Shown here piece by piece: positions 1 to 6,551 of a stretch of 23,233 nt of DNA. Source of the DNA: Treponema sp. UBA6988 (GTDB lineage: Bacteria > Spirochaetota > Spirochaetia > Treponematales > Treponemataceae); NCBI GenBank assembly GCA_002448445.1, contig DJYC01000057.1:1-23233 (forward strand). The letters are read 5' to 3'. Each line of letters starts with the position of its first letter. The first letter of the stretch is position 1. Both the position numbers and the translations under genes were made by a program. The notes under the pieces were generated by a model. That model worked only from the letters and a program-made list of their open reading frames with translations, ran no database searches and was not told the origin of the DNA.

Positions 1-16
1 AACAAGGACTTAACTT

Positions 17-781
17 ATGTACAAATCTATCACAATTTCAGCACAATTGCTAGCACTTGCGGACCGACTTGGTTTCGGAAAAATATGCAACGAGGAAAAT
101 GCGAACAAGCGGTACCGGCATTTTACGGCCAGGACACAGCTCTACGCCATGATGGTTGCGCAGCTTCCCGAATGAAAAATCTGAAGCTCATCGATGCGAC
201 GACAATCAGCCAGAACATGAACGACTTCAGCCGGCCGAAATTCCGAAGCACGAAGGGCGGGATAAAAATCAACACGAGGTTCGACTACGACCTTGACTGC
301 GACGACTACCTCTTCATCACCAACGCAAACAAGCACGAAAACTCAACCCTGGGACAGATGCGGTTTACGGAAAACGACATCGCGGTATTTGATCGTGGCT
401 ACTTCAACAAGAGGCAGTTCCTGTAACTCACGAAGTCCTCAATTTCTTTTGTCACAAGGAATAAGAGCAACGTGGGAAGTGGAGCTGTACTTCAAGAAGA
501 TAAAGCAGAACCTCCGCGTCAAGAGATTCTACAAGCAGAGCGAGAACGCCGTCAAGACACATATCTGGATTGCCCTGATTGTCCACCTGCTCTTTCTGAT
601 TTTGAAAGCTGAGACAAGGCAAGGCATCAGGACCTTCTCCAGCTTCTGTTCAGAAATTTCCGTAGTACTTTTCAAGCACAGAAATCTTGAGAAATGGTTC
701 ACAAGGGACTACGAAAAATCACCTCCCAAGCTTCTGCCTGACAAAAACTCTTTGTGGTTGTTTGATGATCTGGTGGGTTAA
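17..781 (+). pseudogene. Decayed IS4-family transposase (DDE), frameshifted and internally deleted
   Basis: Three pieces of one transposase can be read in order. Positions 17-175 (ATG at 17) give an N-terminal piece with RYRHFTARTQLYAMMVAQL, typical of the N-terminal domain of IS4-type transposases. The frame then changes, and 172-426 gives LIDATTISQNMNDFSRPKFR followed by KGGIK, the first catalytic Asp region, and later FDRGYF, the second Asp region. After a stop and another frame change, about 470-781 gives WEVELYFKKIKQNLRVK and SENAVKTHIWIAL, the Y-(2)-R-(3)-E-(6)-K-type block with the catalytic Glu. Parts of the family's normal length are missing at both junctions, so the protein cannot be functional. 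The left inverted repeat would lie outside the window. Family assignment is confident; exact subgroup is not. Confidence 0.85.
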
Positions 782-896
782 TTGGACAGGAATGATGTCA
801 AATATACAGATTAAATCCAAGAAAATTACAATTGTCGCAACAGCACGAAAACTTGTATAATTGATGTACACATTGCTGAAAACAGGTGCGCCGTAT

Positions 897-931
897 AAAA
901 AAAAACTTCGTCTACTAGCTGATAGGCGAAG
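897..931 (-). terminator. Orphan rho-independent terminator reading leftward
   Basis: A 9-position stem (906-914 with 923-931, one mismatch on the minus strand) is followed on the minus strand by nine T residues (A-run at 897-905). No intact minus-strand gene lies directly upstream of it. It may have ended a gene that was removed when the neighbouring insertion sequences arrived. Confidence 0.4.
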
Positions 932-972
932 CATTGATTGCGTAAACTTTATAGAATCAGAAACATAATGTA

Positions 973-1307
973 TTGACAAATATCATAGAAACTTTCGGAA
1001 CAAAATATGAAAGGGCGGTAGAAAATCTGAAGAATGACATGGATGATTTATTCCAGTTCTACGATTATCTGGCCGACCCCTGTAATCATACAAGGATCTC
1101 AATACAATTGAATCCACATTTGCTAAAGTCCTCTTGCGGCACAACTCAACAAAAGGAAAGGGATCTGAAACGGCAACTGAAGCTATGGCTTTTAAACTTT
1201 GCCAACAGGCAGAAAGAAGATGGCAGCTAGTGAAGGGCTTTGAAAAGTTTGAACTTATAGTCAAAGATATAAAATTTGAAAATGGTGAGTTGAAGGAAGC
1301 CGACTAA
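973..1307 (+). pseudogene. 3' remnant of an IS256-family (Mutator) transposase, one frameshift
   Basis: From 973 the frame reads YERAVENLKNDMDDLFQFYDY, the region before the catalytic Glu in IS256-type transposases. After about 1085 the homology moves to another frame, reading NTIESTFAKVLLR, then TKGKGSE, then AMAFKLCQQAERRWQLVKGF. This matches the family's NPIESTFATVR...TKG.GS...AMAFKL...A..RW signature. The stop is at 1305-1307. Only about the last 110 residues survive; the first two-thirds of the gene is absent. No complete terminal inverted repeat could be recognised. It lies head to head with a truncated permease fragment, which suggests this element inserted into or deleted that gene. 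Confidence 0.8.
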
Positions 1308-1471
1308 AACTTAAGCTGATTCAAAATTAAATTCACAACTATTGACAATTTCTCTTGAAATGTCCAGAAAAATCCCAAGACAGACCCCTTATATCTACCC
1401 CTCAGTTCCTTATGGACCAAGGAGAAGACCATCTGCCTATATTTGTAAATCTCAGAAAAAATTGTAAACAT
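1304..1471 (-). pseudogene. Amputated 5' end of a Wzm/RfbA-type ABC-2 polysaccharide-export permease
   Basis: Read on the minus strand from ATG at 1471, the first ~39 residues look like the N-terminus of an ABC-2 permease for O-antigen, teichoic acid or capsule export. They include YKYRQMVFSLVHKELRGRYK followed by GSVLGFFWTF, the usual R.LK.RYK.S.LG..W segment before the first membrane helix. After about 1357 the similarity ends and the frame runs into unrelated sequence, stopping at 1304-1306 over the stop of the IS256 remnant. All membrane helices are missing. The fragment shows that a surface-polysaccharide export locus once began here, or that a piece of one was carried in. Confidence 0.65.
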
Positions 1472-1506
1472 GCGAAAAAATATATCATAAATCCGCTGAA
1501 AAGTAA

Positions 1507-1883
1507 ATATCCACGACATTCAGTGCAGAAGGTAAGTGCAAATCTAAATGAAACTTAGCAAGCATTAATCTAACTGCGGAAGCACTTCCATTCCCGCCGG
1601 GAACCGTACCGAAAATCCAAAGGGTTGCTTCCAACCCCGTGCGCGGTAATTGGTGTCTAACTCCCTTCGGTCGTACCGCGCAAAATGGATTCGGCACGAA
1701 CCCCGGCTCCATTCCAGTGCTTCTGCACATTGTTTTGCTACATTGCATTCCTTGTTTATTGCACTTACCTTTTGCAACTGCTAGAGGTAAGAAAAAAGAA
1801 GGAGGAGGCTTTTACATAACGATTATATGCTAAAATTGAGAATTTAGATTAACACTTATTAATGACATATCCACGACATTCAG
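1507..1883. repeat. Pair of 17-bp direct repeats, 360 bp apart
   Basis: ATATCCACGACATTCAG occurs exactly at 1507-1523 and again at 1867-1883. The two copies bracket the long inverted repeat at 1524-1776, which starts at the base right after the first copy. They could be long target-site-like flanks or ends of a degenerate element. Between 1777 and 1866 I see only AT-rich sequence without a gene. Confidence 0.6.
1524..1776. repeat. Long imperfect inverted repeat (~250 bp), MITE-like
   Basis: Outer arms share GGTAAGTGCAA at 1530-1540 and its complement at 1759-1769. Next inside, GCGGAAGCACT (1576-1586) pairs with 1716-1726, then the CCGG-centred blocks at 1597-1617 and 1690-1706 pair imperfectly. 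The innermost pair is GCGCGGTA (1641-1648) with 1674-1681. All arms share a centre near 1650-1660. No convincing protein is encoded. It forms most of the gene-free stretch between the permease fragment and trpB. Confidence 0.6.
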
Positions 1884-1901
1884 CACCCCCCCCCAAAAAC
1901 A

Positions 1902-1930
1902 TTGTCCTTTACTCCCCTTTTTTTTATAAT
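1902..1930 (+). promoter_or_regulatory. Promoter 1 of trpBA, next to a C9 tract
   Basis: TTGTCC at 1902-1907 and TATAAT at 1925-1930 are separated by 17 bp. A homopolymer of nine C residues (1886-1894) lies just upstream of the -35. Confidence 0.55.
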
Positions 1931-1934
1931 GCTA

Positions 1935-1963
1935 TTGACCTTAGCTATAAAAAATGCTATTGT
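1935..1963 (+). promoter_or_regulatory. Promoter 2 of trpBA, overlapping the palindrome
   Basis: TTGACC at 1935-1940 and TATTGT at 1958-1963 are separated by 17 bp. The -10 runs into the palindrome at 1961-1980, which would suit repression. Confidence 0.45.
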
Positions 1964-1980
1964 TACTATATAAAGTAACA
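1961..1980 (+). promoter_or_regulatory. Perfect operator-like palindrome before trpB
   Basis: TGTTACT, six AT bases, then AGTAACA: 7-bp perfect arms, ending 15 bases before the trpB ATG. The site overlaps the -10 and expected start of promoter 2. Size and symmetry suit a dimeric repressor such as TrpR, but the binding protein is not in the window. Confidence 0.5.
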
Positions 1981-1995
1981 CAACAGGAGTCCCCT

Positions 1996-3303
1996 ATGGA
2001 ACAGGATACATATATGGCAGACACATCTTCTGACAACGGATTCTTTGACCGCTTCGGTGGAAAATACGTTGCGGAAGTTCTGCGCCGCCCGCTAGACGAA
2101 CTTGAGCAGGCCTTTAAGACCTACATGCAGGACAAATCATTCCTTGAAGAGCTTGAGGTAATCCGACGCGATTATATAGGAAGGGAAACGCCCCTTTACT
2201 TTGCCCCCACAGCCACAAAGCTTTTGGGTGGAGCGCAGATTTACATAAAGATGGAAGGTCTTGCAAACACAGGTGCGCATAAAATCAACAACGCAATAGG
2301 CCAGTGCCTGCTTGCAAAGCGCATGGGCAAGAAAAGAATCATTGCGGAAACAGGAGCAGGCCAGCACGGACTTGCAACCGCCGCCGCCTGTGCAAAGCTG
2401 GGACTTGAATGCACAGTCTACATGGGAGAAGTTGACGTACGCCGCCAGCAGCCAAACGTTGCGGCAATGGAACTTTACGGGGCAAAGGTTCACGCGGTAA
2501 CAAGCGGAAGCCGCACGCTAAAAGATGCAGTAAACGAAGCCATGCGTGACTGGGCAGCAAACCCGGATTCAACCCATTACGTCTTGGGTTCAGCATTGGG
2601 ACCCGCCCCCTTCCCGGACATTGTACGCACCTTCCAAAGCGTTATTGGATGCGAGGTAAAAAAACAGTGTGCAGAGCGCGGAATAAAAATAGGAGCAATG
2701 GTTGCATGCTGCGGTGGAGGAAGCAATTCAATCGGATTCTTTGAGCCATTCATAAACACAAGCGTAAAAGACGGAGGCCCCCGACTTATCGCAGTAGAAG
2801 CAGGTGGCATTGGCCCCGGCATTGGTGAAAACGCAAGCCGCATGACGGGCAACGCTTCCCGCGAAGGAATCATGCAAGGCTACAAAAGCCGTTTCCTTCT
2901 GGACGAAGACGGACAGTCCCTTCCTACAAGAAGCATTAGCGCAGGACTTGACTACTGCGGAATAGGACCACAGCTTGCAGCCCTGGGAGCTTCCGGCCGT
3001 GTGGAATTTACAAGCGCACTGGACAAGGAAGCTCTGGATGCCGTTAGCTTCTTTGCAAAAAACGAGGGTGTTCTCTTTGCACTGGAAAGCGCACACGCAG
3101 GAGCCGCGGCCATAAAGCTTGCAAAAGAAATTCCAAGGGACCAGGCAATCGTAATCAACATGAGCGGACGCGGGGACAAAGATGTGTTCATCACAAGCCC
3201 GGTCTTCCGCCCAAAAGAATGGATCAACTTCCTTCACGCAGAAATTGAACGTCTTGAAAATGCAAAGGACATTCACGAGGCAAAATCAATGGCAGCAGAA
3301 TAA
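1996..3303 (+). CDS. trpB: Tryptophan synthase beta subunit
   Basis: This PLP enzyme joins indole and L-serine to make L-tryptophan, as the beta subunit of the cytoplasmic alpha2beta2 complex. The 435-residue product has family length. It shows the PLP lysine in NTGAHKINNA (K96), ETGAGQHG at about residue 119, the phosphate-binding GGGSN at about 240-244, and SGRGDKD near the C-terminus. The start at 1996 is chosen over an in-frame upstream ATG (1954) because ACAGGAG sits 6 bases before it, and because the longer form would translate the promoter and palindrome. trpA follows after a repeat-filled gap. No other trp biosynthetic gene is present, so the pair may use indole or imported precursor, or the rest of the pathway may be elsewhere. 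Confidence 0.97.
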   Translation: MEQDTYMADTSSDNGFFDRFGGKYVAEVLRRPLDELEQAFKTYMQDKSFLEELEVIRRDYIGRETPLYFAPTATKLLGGAQIYIKMEGLANTGAHKINNAIGQCLLAKRMGKKRIIAETGAGQHGLATAAACAKLGLECTVYMGEVDVRRQQPNVAAMELYGAKVHAVTSGSRTLKDAVNEAMRDWAANPDSTHYVLGSALGPAPFPDIVRTFQSVIGCEVKKQCAERGIKIGAMVACCGGGSNSIGFFEPFINTSVKDGGPRLIAVEAGGIGPGIGENASRMTGNASREGIMQGYKSRFLLDEDGQSLPTRSISAGLDYCGIGPQLAALGASGRVEFTSALDKEALDAVSFFAKNEGVLFALESAHAGAAAIKLAKEIPRDQAIVINMSGRGDKDVFITSPVFRPKEWINFLHAEIERLENAKDIHEAKSMAAE

Positions 3304-3311
3304 GCTGGCGT

Positions 3312-3500
3312 TGCAATTTGAACCGGCGTTGGAAATCTGAACTGACGGTGCATATTGAACCGCCAGGCAGCAAATTAAGCTGAACTGGCGGCGGCAAATT
3401 GAACCGGCGTTGGCAATCTGAACTGACGGCGCATATTGAACCGGCAGGCAGCGAATTAAACAGACGGTGGCAAATTAAACTGAATGCAGCAAATAAAACC
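3312..3500 (+). repeat. Tandem repeat array between trpB and trpA (81-bp period, ~20-bp sub-units)
   Basis: Nearly the whole trpB-trpA gap is repetitive. Two copies of about 70 bp align with a strict 81-base offset (TTGAACCGGCGTTGG at 3318 and at 3399). Each is built of about four sub-units of 19-20 bp resembling AAATTGAACCGGCGGCAGC. The last sub-units (3455-3500) are more diverged. In one frame the array keeps encoding LNRRW-like segments, but the first copy ends in a stop and there is no ribosome site, so I treat it as non-coding. Confidence 0.85.
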
Positions 3501-3551
3501 GAACGCAAGAAAACATGCTGCAAAACAAACAGGAAATTACTGGAGATTACT

Positions 3552-4307
3552 ATGGAAAAGATAAAACTTATGGCACATCTTGTTGCTGGCTACCCCACAG
3601 ACGAAATTTCTTTGGAAGCGGCAAAAGCCCTTGTAGAAGGCGGTGCAGAAATCCTAGAGATACAGCTGCCCTTCTCCGACCCAAGCGCAGACGGACCTGC
3701 AATCCAGACGGCATGCACGGAAGTTCTTTCCCGCAAGTACAAAACAAAAGACGGACTTGCCTTTATTGCAAAAATCCACCAACTATTCCCAACGGTTACA
3801 ATTTACCTTATGAGCTACGGCTCCCTAGTCTACACACCCGGCGTTGAAAACTTCTGCAAACAGGCAGCGGCATCTGGTGTTAAGGGCATGATAATCCCCG
3901 ACCTTCCCTTTGACAACGACGAAGGCCTTACAAAAGCATGCAGGGAAAACGGCATGGAAAACATTCCTGTTGTAGCCCCCAGCATGAGCGGTGACCGGCT
4001 AAAGAAAATGGCACTCGCAGGATTCCCCTACATCTATGCGGCACTGCGCACGGGCATAACAGGAAGCGACACAAAAATCGATGACGGCACAATAAACTTC
4101 ATTAAGCAAGTTGCACAGGGCGGCTCAAAAGTCTACGGCGGATTCGGAATCTCAAGCGGTGCACAGTCAAAGCTACTTGCCCCCTACGTGGAAGCAGTGG
4201 TCGCAGGAAGCGTCTTTGTCCGCACGATTAGCGCAAACGCAGGCGACAAAAAAGCAGTCTTTGCAAAAGTAAAAGAAAAGGCACTCGAACTAACAGGCCA
4301 AGCATAA
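3552..4307 (+). CDS. trpA: Tryptophan synthase alpha subunit
   Basis: It cleaves indole-3-glycerol phosphate to indole and glyceraldehyde-3-phosphate and passes indole through a tunnel to TrpB. The 251-residue TIM-barrel protein shows LEIQLPFSDPSADGPAIQ, with the catalytic Glu (E36) and Asp (D47) of the family. It also has GMIIPDLPF, and the C-terminal phosphate-binding GGFGISSG and VVAGSVFV. The start at 3552 is set by ACTGGAG eight bases upstream; the upstream in-frame extension is the tandem repeat array. The gene is probably co-transcribed with trpB despite the 248-bp gap. No clear terminator follows: a weak stem at about 4320-4353 lacks a T-run. Confidence 0.97.
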   Translation: MEKIKLMAHLVAGYPTDEISLEAAKALVEGGAEILEIQLPFSDPSADGPAIQTACTEVLSRKYKTKDGLAFIAKIHQLFPTVTIYLMSYGSLVYTPGVENFCKQAAASGVKGMIIPDLPFDNDEGLTKACRENGMENIPVVAPSMSGDRLKKMALAGFPYIYAALRTGITGSDTKIDDGTINFIKQVAQGGSKVYGGFGISSGAQSKLLAPYVEAVVAGSVFVRTISANAGDKKAVFAKVKEKALELTGQA

Positions 4308-4369
4308 TTCTTCTACAAGAGGGGAAGTCCGCTAAAATCTACACTGCAAGTTCCCCCTGCATCTGTTAC

Positions 4370-4465
4370 GCAAGGAGGGGTAAGTCTCCCCCTCGCTCCA
4401 GCCCGCAAGCGGTCTTTCGCTACCCCCTCTGCGGGGCACCCCCTTTGCTAAGCCCCGCAACGCCC
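4370..4465. repeat. GC-rich hairpin repeat cluster downstream of trpA
   Basis: This GC-rich stretch is full of short inverted repeats. Its minus strand carries TGGAGCGAGGGG and TAGCGAAAG, pieces that recur in the F1/F2 repeats elsewhere in the window. It is the first part of the gene-free region 4308-4930. Limits are approximate. Confidence 0.45.
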
Positions 4466-4496
4466 CAAGGCTGATTTGTGTTAGTAAATAAATCCG

Positions 4497-4617
4497 CGAG
4501 TTACGAAGTAACTCGGTAGCTCGCGCAGCGAGCGAACAACGCCTGCTATAATTAATTGCAAGTTCGCAAAAAAATCCCGCGAGTTTCGCAGAAACTCGAA
4601 GAGCAAGCGAAGCTTGC
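4497..4617. repeat. Direct pair of two-hairpin units with C(GNA)G triloops
   Basis: Unit 1 (4497-4533) is a stem CGAGTTAC with loop GAA, followed by stem GCTCGC with loop GCA. Unit 2 (4580-4617) is stem CGAGTTTC with loop GCA, followed by stem GCAAGC with loop GAA. All four stems are perfect. Both units follow an A-rich AAATCC context and lie in the same orientation. Stem sequences differ between the units, but pairing is kept. Confidence 0.75.
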
Positions 4618-4700
4618 GACCGTCACTATGAACTCATTTTAGGATCTGTATCGAAAGCAAAAAAAGTAAATCAGTTTTTACAATATTTTTTATGGAAATC

Positions 4701-4856
4701 AACCGGAAATCAGTTTTGGGTTCCGCGGAAGGCAAAGCCGGCTGAAAACCCGCATTGGAGCGGAACGAACGCAGTGAGTTTAATTTCCTATTCCGCGACA
4801 CCGCGGGTTTCTCAGACGGATTTGCCTGGGAGCGAAACACAAAACCGATTTCCGTT
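4701..4856. repeat. Long inverted repeat, ~53-bp imperfect arms
   Basis: The arm at 4701-4753 pairs with 4803-4856; the best parts are GGAAATC.GTTTTG at the outer end and the GGCAAA and AAACCCGC blocks further in. The loop (4754-4802) contains TTGGAGCGGAACGAACGCAG, which resembles the TGGAG-containing parts of the F2 repeats. It may be a MITE-like element or a very large hairpin. Nothing else is apparent in this part of the gap. Confidence 0.65.
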
Positions 4857-4874
4857 CTTAACAATAGCTCCCAA

Positions 4875-4903
4875 TTGCAAAAAGCCCCCCCAACCGCTAT
4901 AAT
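4875..4903 (+). promoter_or_regulatory. Promoter of the ThyX-like gene, with a C7 tract in the spacer
   Basis: TTGCAA at 4875-4880 and TATAAT at 4898-4903 are separated by 17 bp. The spacer contains seven consecutive C residues (4885-4891) and ends in GC directly before the -10. Confidence 0.7.
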
Positions 4904-4930
4904 GGCAGCAAAACACAATTGGAGAAAACA

Positions 4931-5545
4931 ATGCTGGAAGTAAAAAATATAGAAGTATTCGGCCTTAACCGCGCACTCAACGCAATAAACAATTCATTCA
5001 ACGTGGGACAAATAGACACCCGCGAAGAGGTAACGGAAAAAAGGGAAAAAGTTGCCCTCGCACTTGGAAAGAACATGGAAGCCCACCAGAGCCACGACGC
5101 CTTCCTAAAAGGAATCCTTGTAACATTCGACATGAAGCACCACGGAGTTGTAATGCCGGAATTCCAGCGCTACCACTTTGCAGACATTGTGATGAGCCAG
5201 TCAACCGTGCACTCCCTGGAAAAATTCATCTCTGGCGACCTTGACCCCTACACAAAATACGTAACCCAGCAGAGCAAGGACCAGGTAAAAAAGCTCTACG
5301 AAGAATGGATTGCAAGCGGCAAAAGCTACGAAAGCTACATGGCCCTCCGCCACAACCTTCCCCAGGGCTTTGAAATGTGGGCAACCGTAACCACAAACTA
5401 CCTGCAGCTAAAAACAATCTGCATCCAGCGCAAAGCCCACCGCAACCGCGAAGACTGGAACAACTTCATAAGCGCCTGCTACTCAATGCCCCGCTTTAGA
5501 GAGCTAACAGGCCTTTCCGGCAAAGAGTGGGACATCGTAAGTTAG
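4931..5545 (+). CDS. Distant ThyX-like (flavin-dependent thymidylate synthase fold) protein, function unknown
   Basis: The 204-residue product resembles small proteins, some from phages, that share a pattern with ThyX but are not proven synthases. It has HQSHDAFLKGILVTFDM near residue 55, a MPEFQRYHFADIVMSQST block near 80-100, and TTNYLQLKTICIQRKAHR with a following W..F near 155-180. Canonical ThyX has an RHR...S motif; here a RKAHR sequence in a similar C-terminal position is the closest match, so activity is doubtful. The start at 4931 is preferred over an in-frame TTG at 4919 because GGAG lies six bases upstream. Its own promoter is at 4875-4903. The membrane protein gene follows after 24 bases. 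Expression could be phase-variable because of the C tract. Confidence 0.55.
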   Translation: MLEVKNIEVFGLNRALNAINNSFNVGQIDTREEVTEKREKVALALGKNMEAHQSHDAFLKGILVTFDMKHHGVVMPEFQRYHFADIVMSQSTVHSLEKFISGDLDPYTKYVTQQSKDQVKKLYEEWIASGKSYESYMALRHNLPQGFEMWATVTTNYLQLKTICIQRKAHRNREDWNNFISACYSMPRFRELTGLSGKEWDIVS

Positions 5546-5569
5546 CAGAACAGGAGCAAGTTTATTACC

Positions 5570-6286
5570 ATGCATGATTTCCCCTCTGATTTAATTAATC
5601 TCTTTATTGTTTGCCTGGAACTTTTTTTTGTATGCATAGACGTTTTTCGCTTCATAAAATTCCAAAAGCAGCTGCCAACAAAAAAAGAAACCCTAAGGTA
5701 TTTGGGATTCGGACTTTTGCGCGTAACACTTTTTTTGCTTGCAGTAGCCCTAGCATCTCTCGTGCTTAGCCTTATCCCCTATTTTTATTATTGGGTTGGA
5801 AGAAACAAAGAGCTTATAGAAGCTATAAGACCTGAATTAAATTCTGACGGTCCACTCTTCATATTTGCAGCGTCCATTTTCTTATTTCTTTTTCCGCTAT
5901 CAGTCATTCTTGCAGCAATCCTTGTAATCAAAAAAATAAGAATCGCCCTTTCACTCGTCTTTCCCATGATTGCAATTTTCGGAGCATCTTTTTTGCTAAT
6001 GATTACCTTTGTTTTTAATGATTTTAAATATTACAAGAACCCCTTGGCAGACACAAAAGTTTCCGAAAGCTTCAAACCCTTAAACCTGCCACTCCTAAAA
6101 GAAGGAATGGCAAAAGAAGAAGTCCTTAACCTATTGGGAGACCCCATCCAAATTTCCAAAGACAAAAATAGCTTTTACTACGCAGAAGAAGGCGGCTATG
6201 GTGAATACTGGTATTTCTGGCTAAGCCTAGACTTTGAAGGCAACTCGCTTTCGCTCATAAACAAAGAATGGGCATACGAGGACTAA
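5570..6286 (+). CDS. Multi-pass membrane protein with a C-terminal BamE/SmpA-like segment
   Basis: The 238-residue protein has hydrophobic segments at roughly 8-27, 46-75, 95-120 and 125-150. A soluble tail of ~85 residues follows. The tail has LLKEGMAKEEVLNLLGDP, the pattern (hydrophobic, KxGMSxxEV..LLGxP) of BamE/SmpA-like outer-membrane assembly domains, then aromatic strands ending in W-rich sequence. There is no signal peptide or lipobox. An AGGAG lies 13 bases before the ATG, a rather long spacing. It probably shares the ThyX-like gene's transcript. The function is unknown; the tail is more likely a fold resemblance than a true BamE. Confidence 0.55.
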   Translation: MHDFPSDLINLFIVCLELFFVCIDVFRFIKFQKQLPTKKETLRYLGFGLLRVTLFLLAVALASLVLSLIPYFYYWVGRNKELIEAIRPELNSDGPLFIFAASIFLFLFPLSVILAAILVIKKIRIALSLVFPMIAIFGASFLLMITFVFNDFKYYKNPLADTKVSESFKPLNLPLLKEGMAKEEVLNLLGDPIQISKDKNSFYYAEEGGYGEYWYFWLSLDFEGNSLSLINKEWAYED

Positions 6287-6356
6287 AAAAATTATAAGAC
6301 CAAGCAGCCTTGTGTCATACCCCCCTCTAAGAATTTTCCTGCGGCACTTTTATATG

Positions 6357-6436
6357 CAAGGGGCTTTCCGCCCTTCGCCGTCTTGCGCGGCTCATCCCGG
6401 CCTCCGTCCGGGACTAAAGGGGCTCCAATCCCTGCC
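6357..6436 (-). repeat. F2 structured repeat, minus orientation
   Basis: Read on the minus strand it begins near GGGATTGGAGCC (6421-6432) and ends in GGGCGGAAAGCCCC. The ends pair (6428-6436 with 6357-6368). An inner stem TCCCGG/CCGGGA (6395-6413) carries the loop ACGGAGG, the same loop core as in module M. It lies between two convergent genes. Confidence 0.6.
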
Positions 6437-6551
6437 GCGCCTGGAACTGCAAAAACAATTACCCAAACTGCTAACATTCAGATTTACGTTAACCCCATCA
6501 AAATTGCCAATACATAGTCTACTTGTGCCCAAGGTACAAAGGCAGCCTTTT

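Noticed and set aside
1485..1777. Minus-strand frames of 70-87 codons within the long inverted repeat
   Set aside because: They are explained by the repeat itself, with no known domain and no start signal.
2728..3276. A 182-codon minus-strand open frame
   Set aside because: It is a mirror frame of trpB, whose protein is unmistakable. Cys-rich composition is an artefact of codon bias.
3399..3551. Upstream extension of trpA to an in-frame TTG
   Set aside because: The added residues come from the tandem repeat array, and the family start and Shine-Dalgarno support 3552.
4320..4353. Hairpin after trpA as a terminator
   Set aside because: Only six outer pairs hold and there is no T-run after it.
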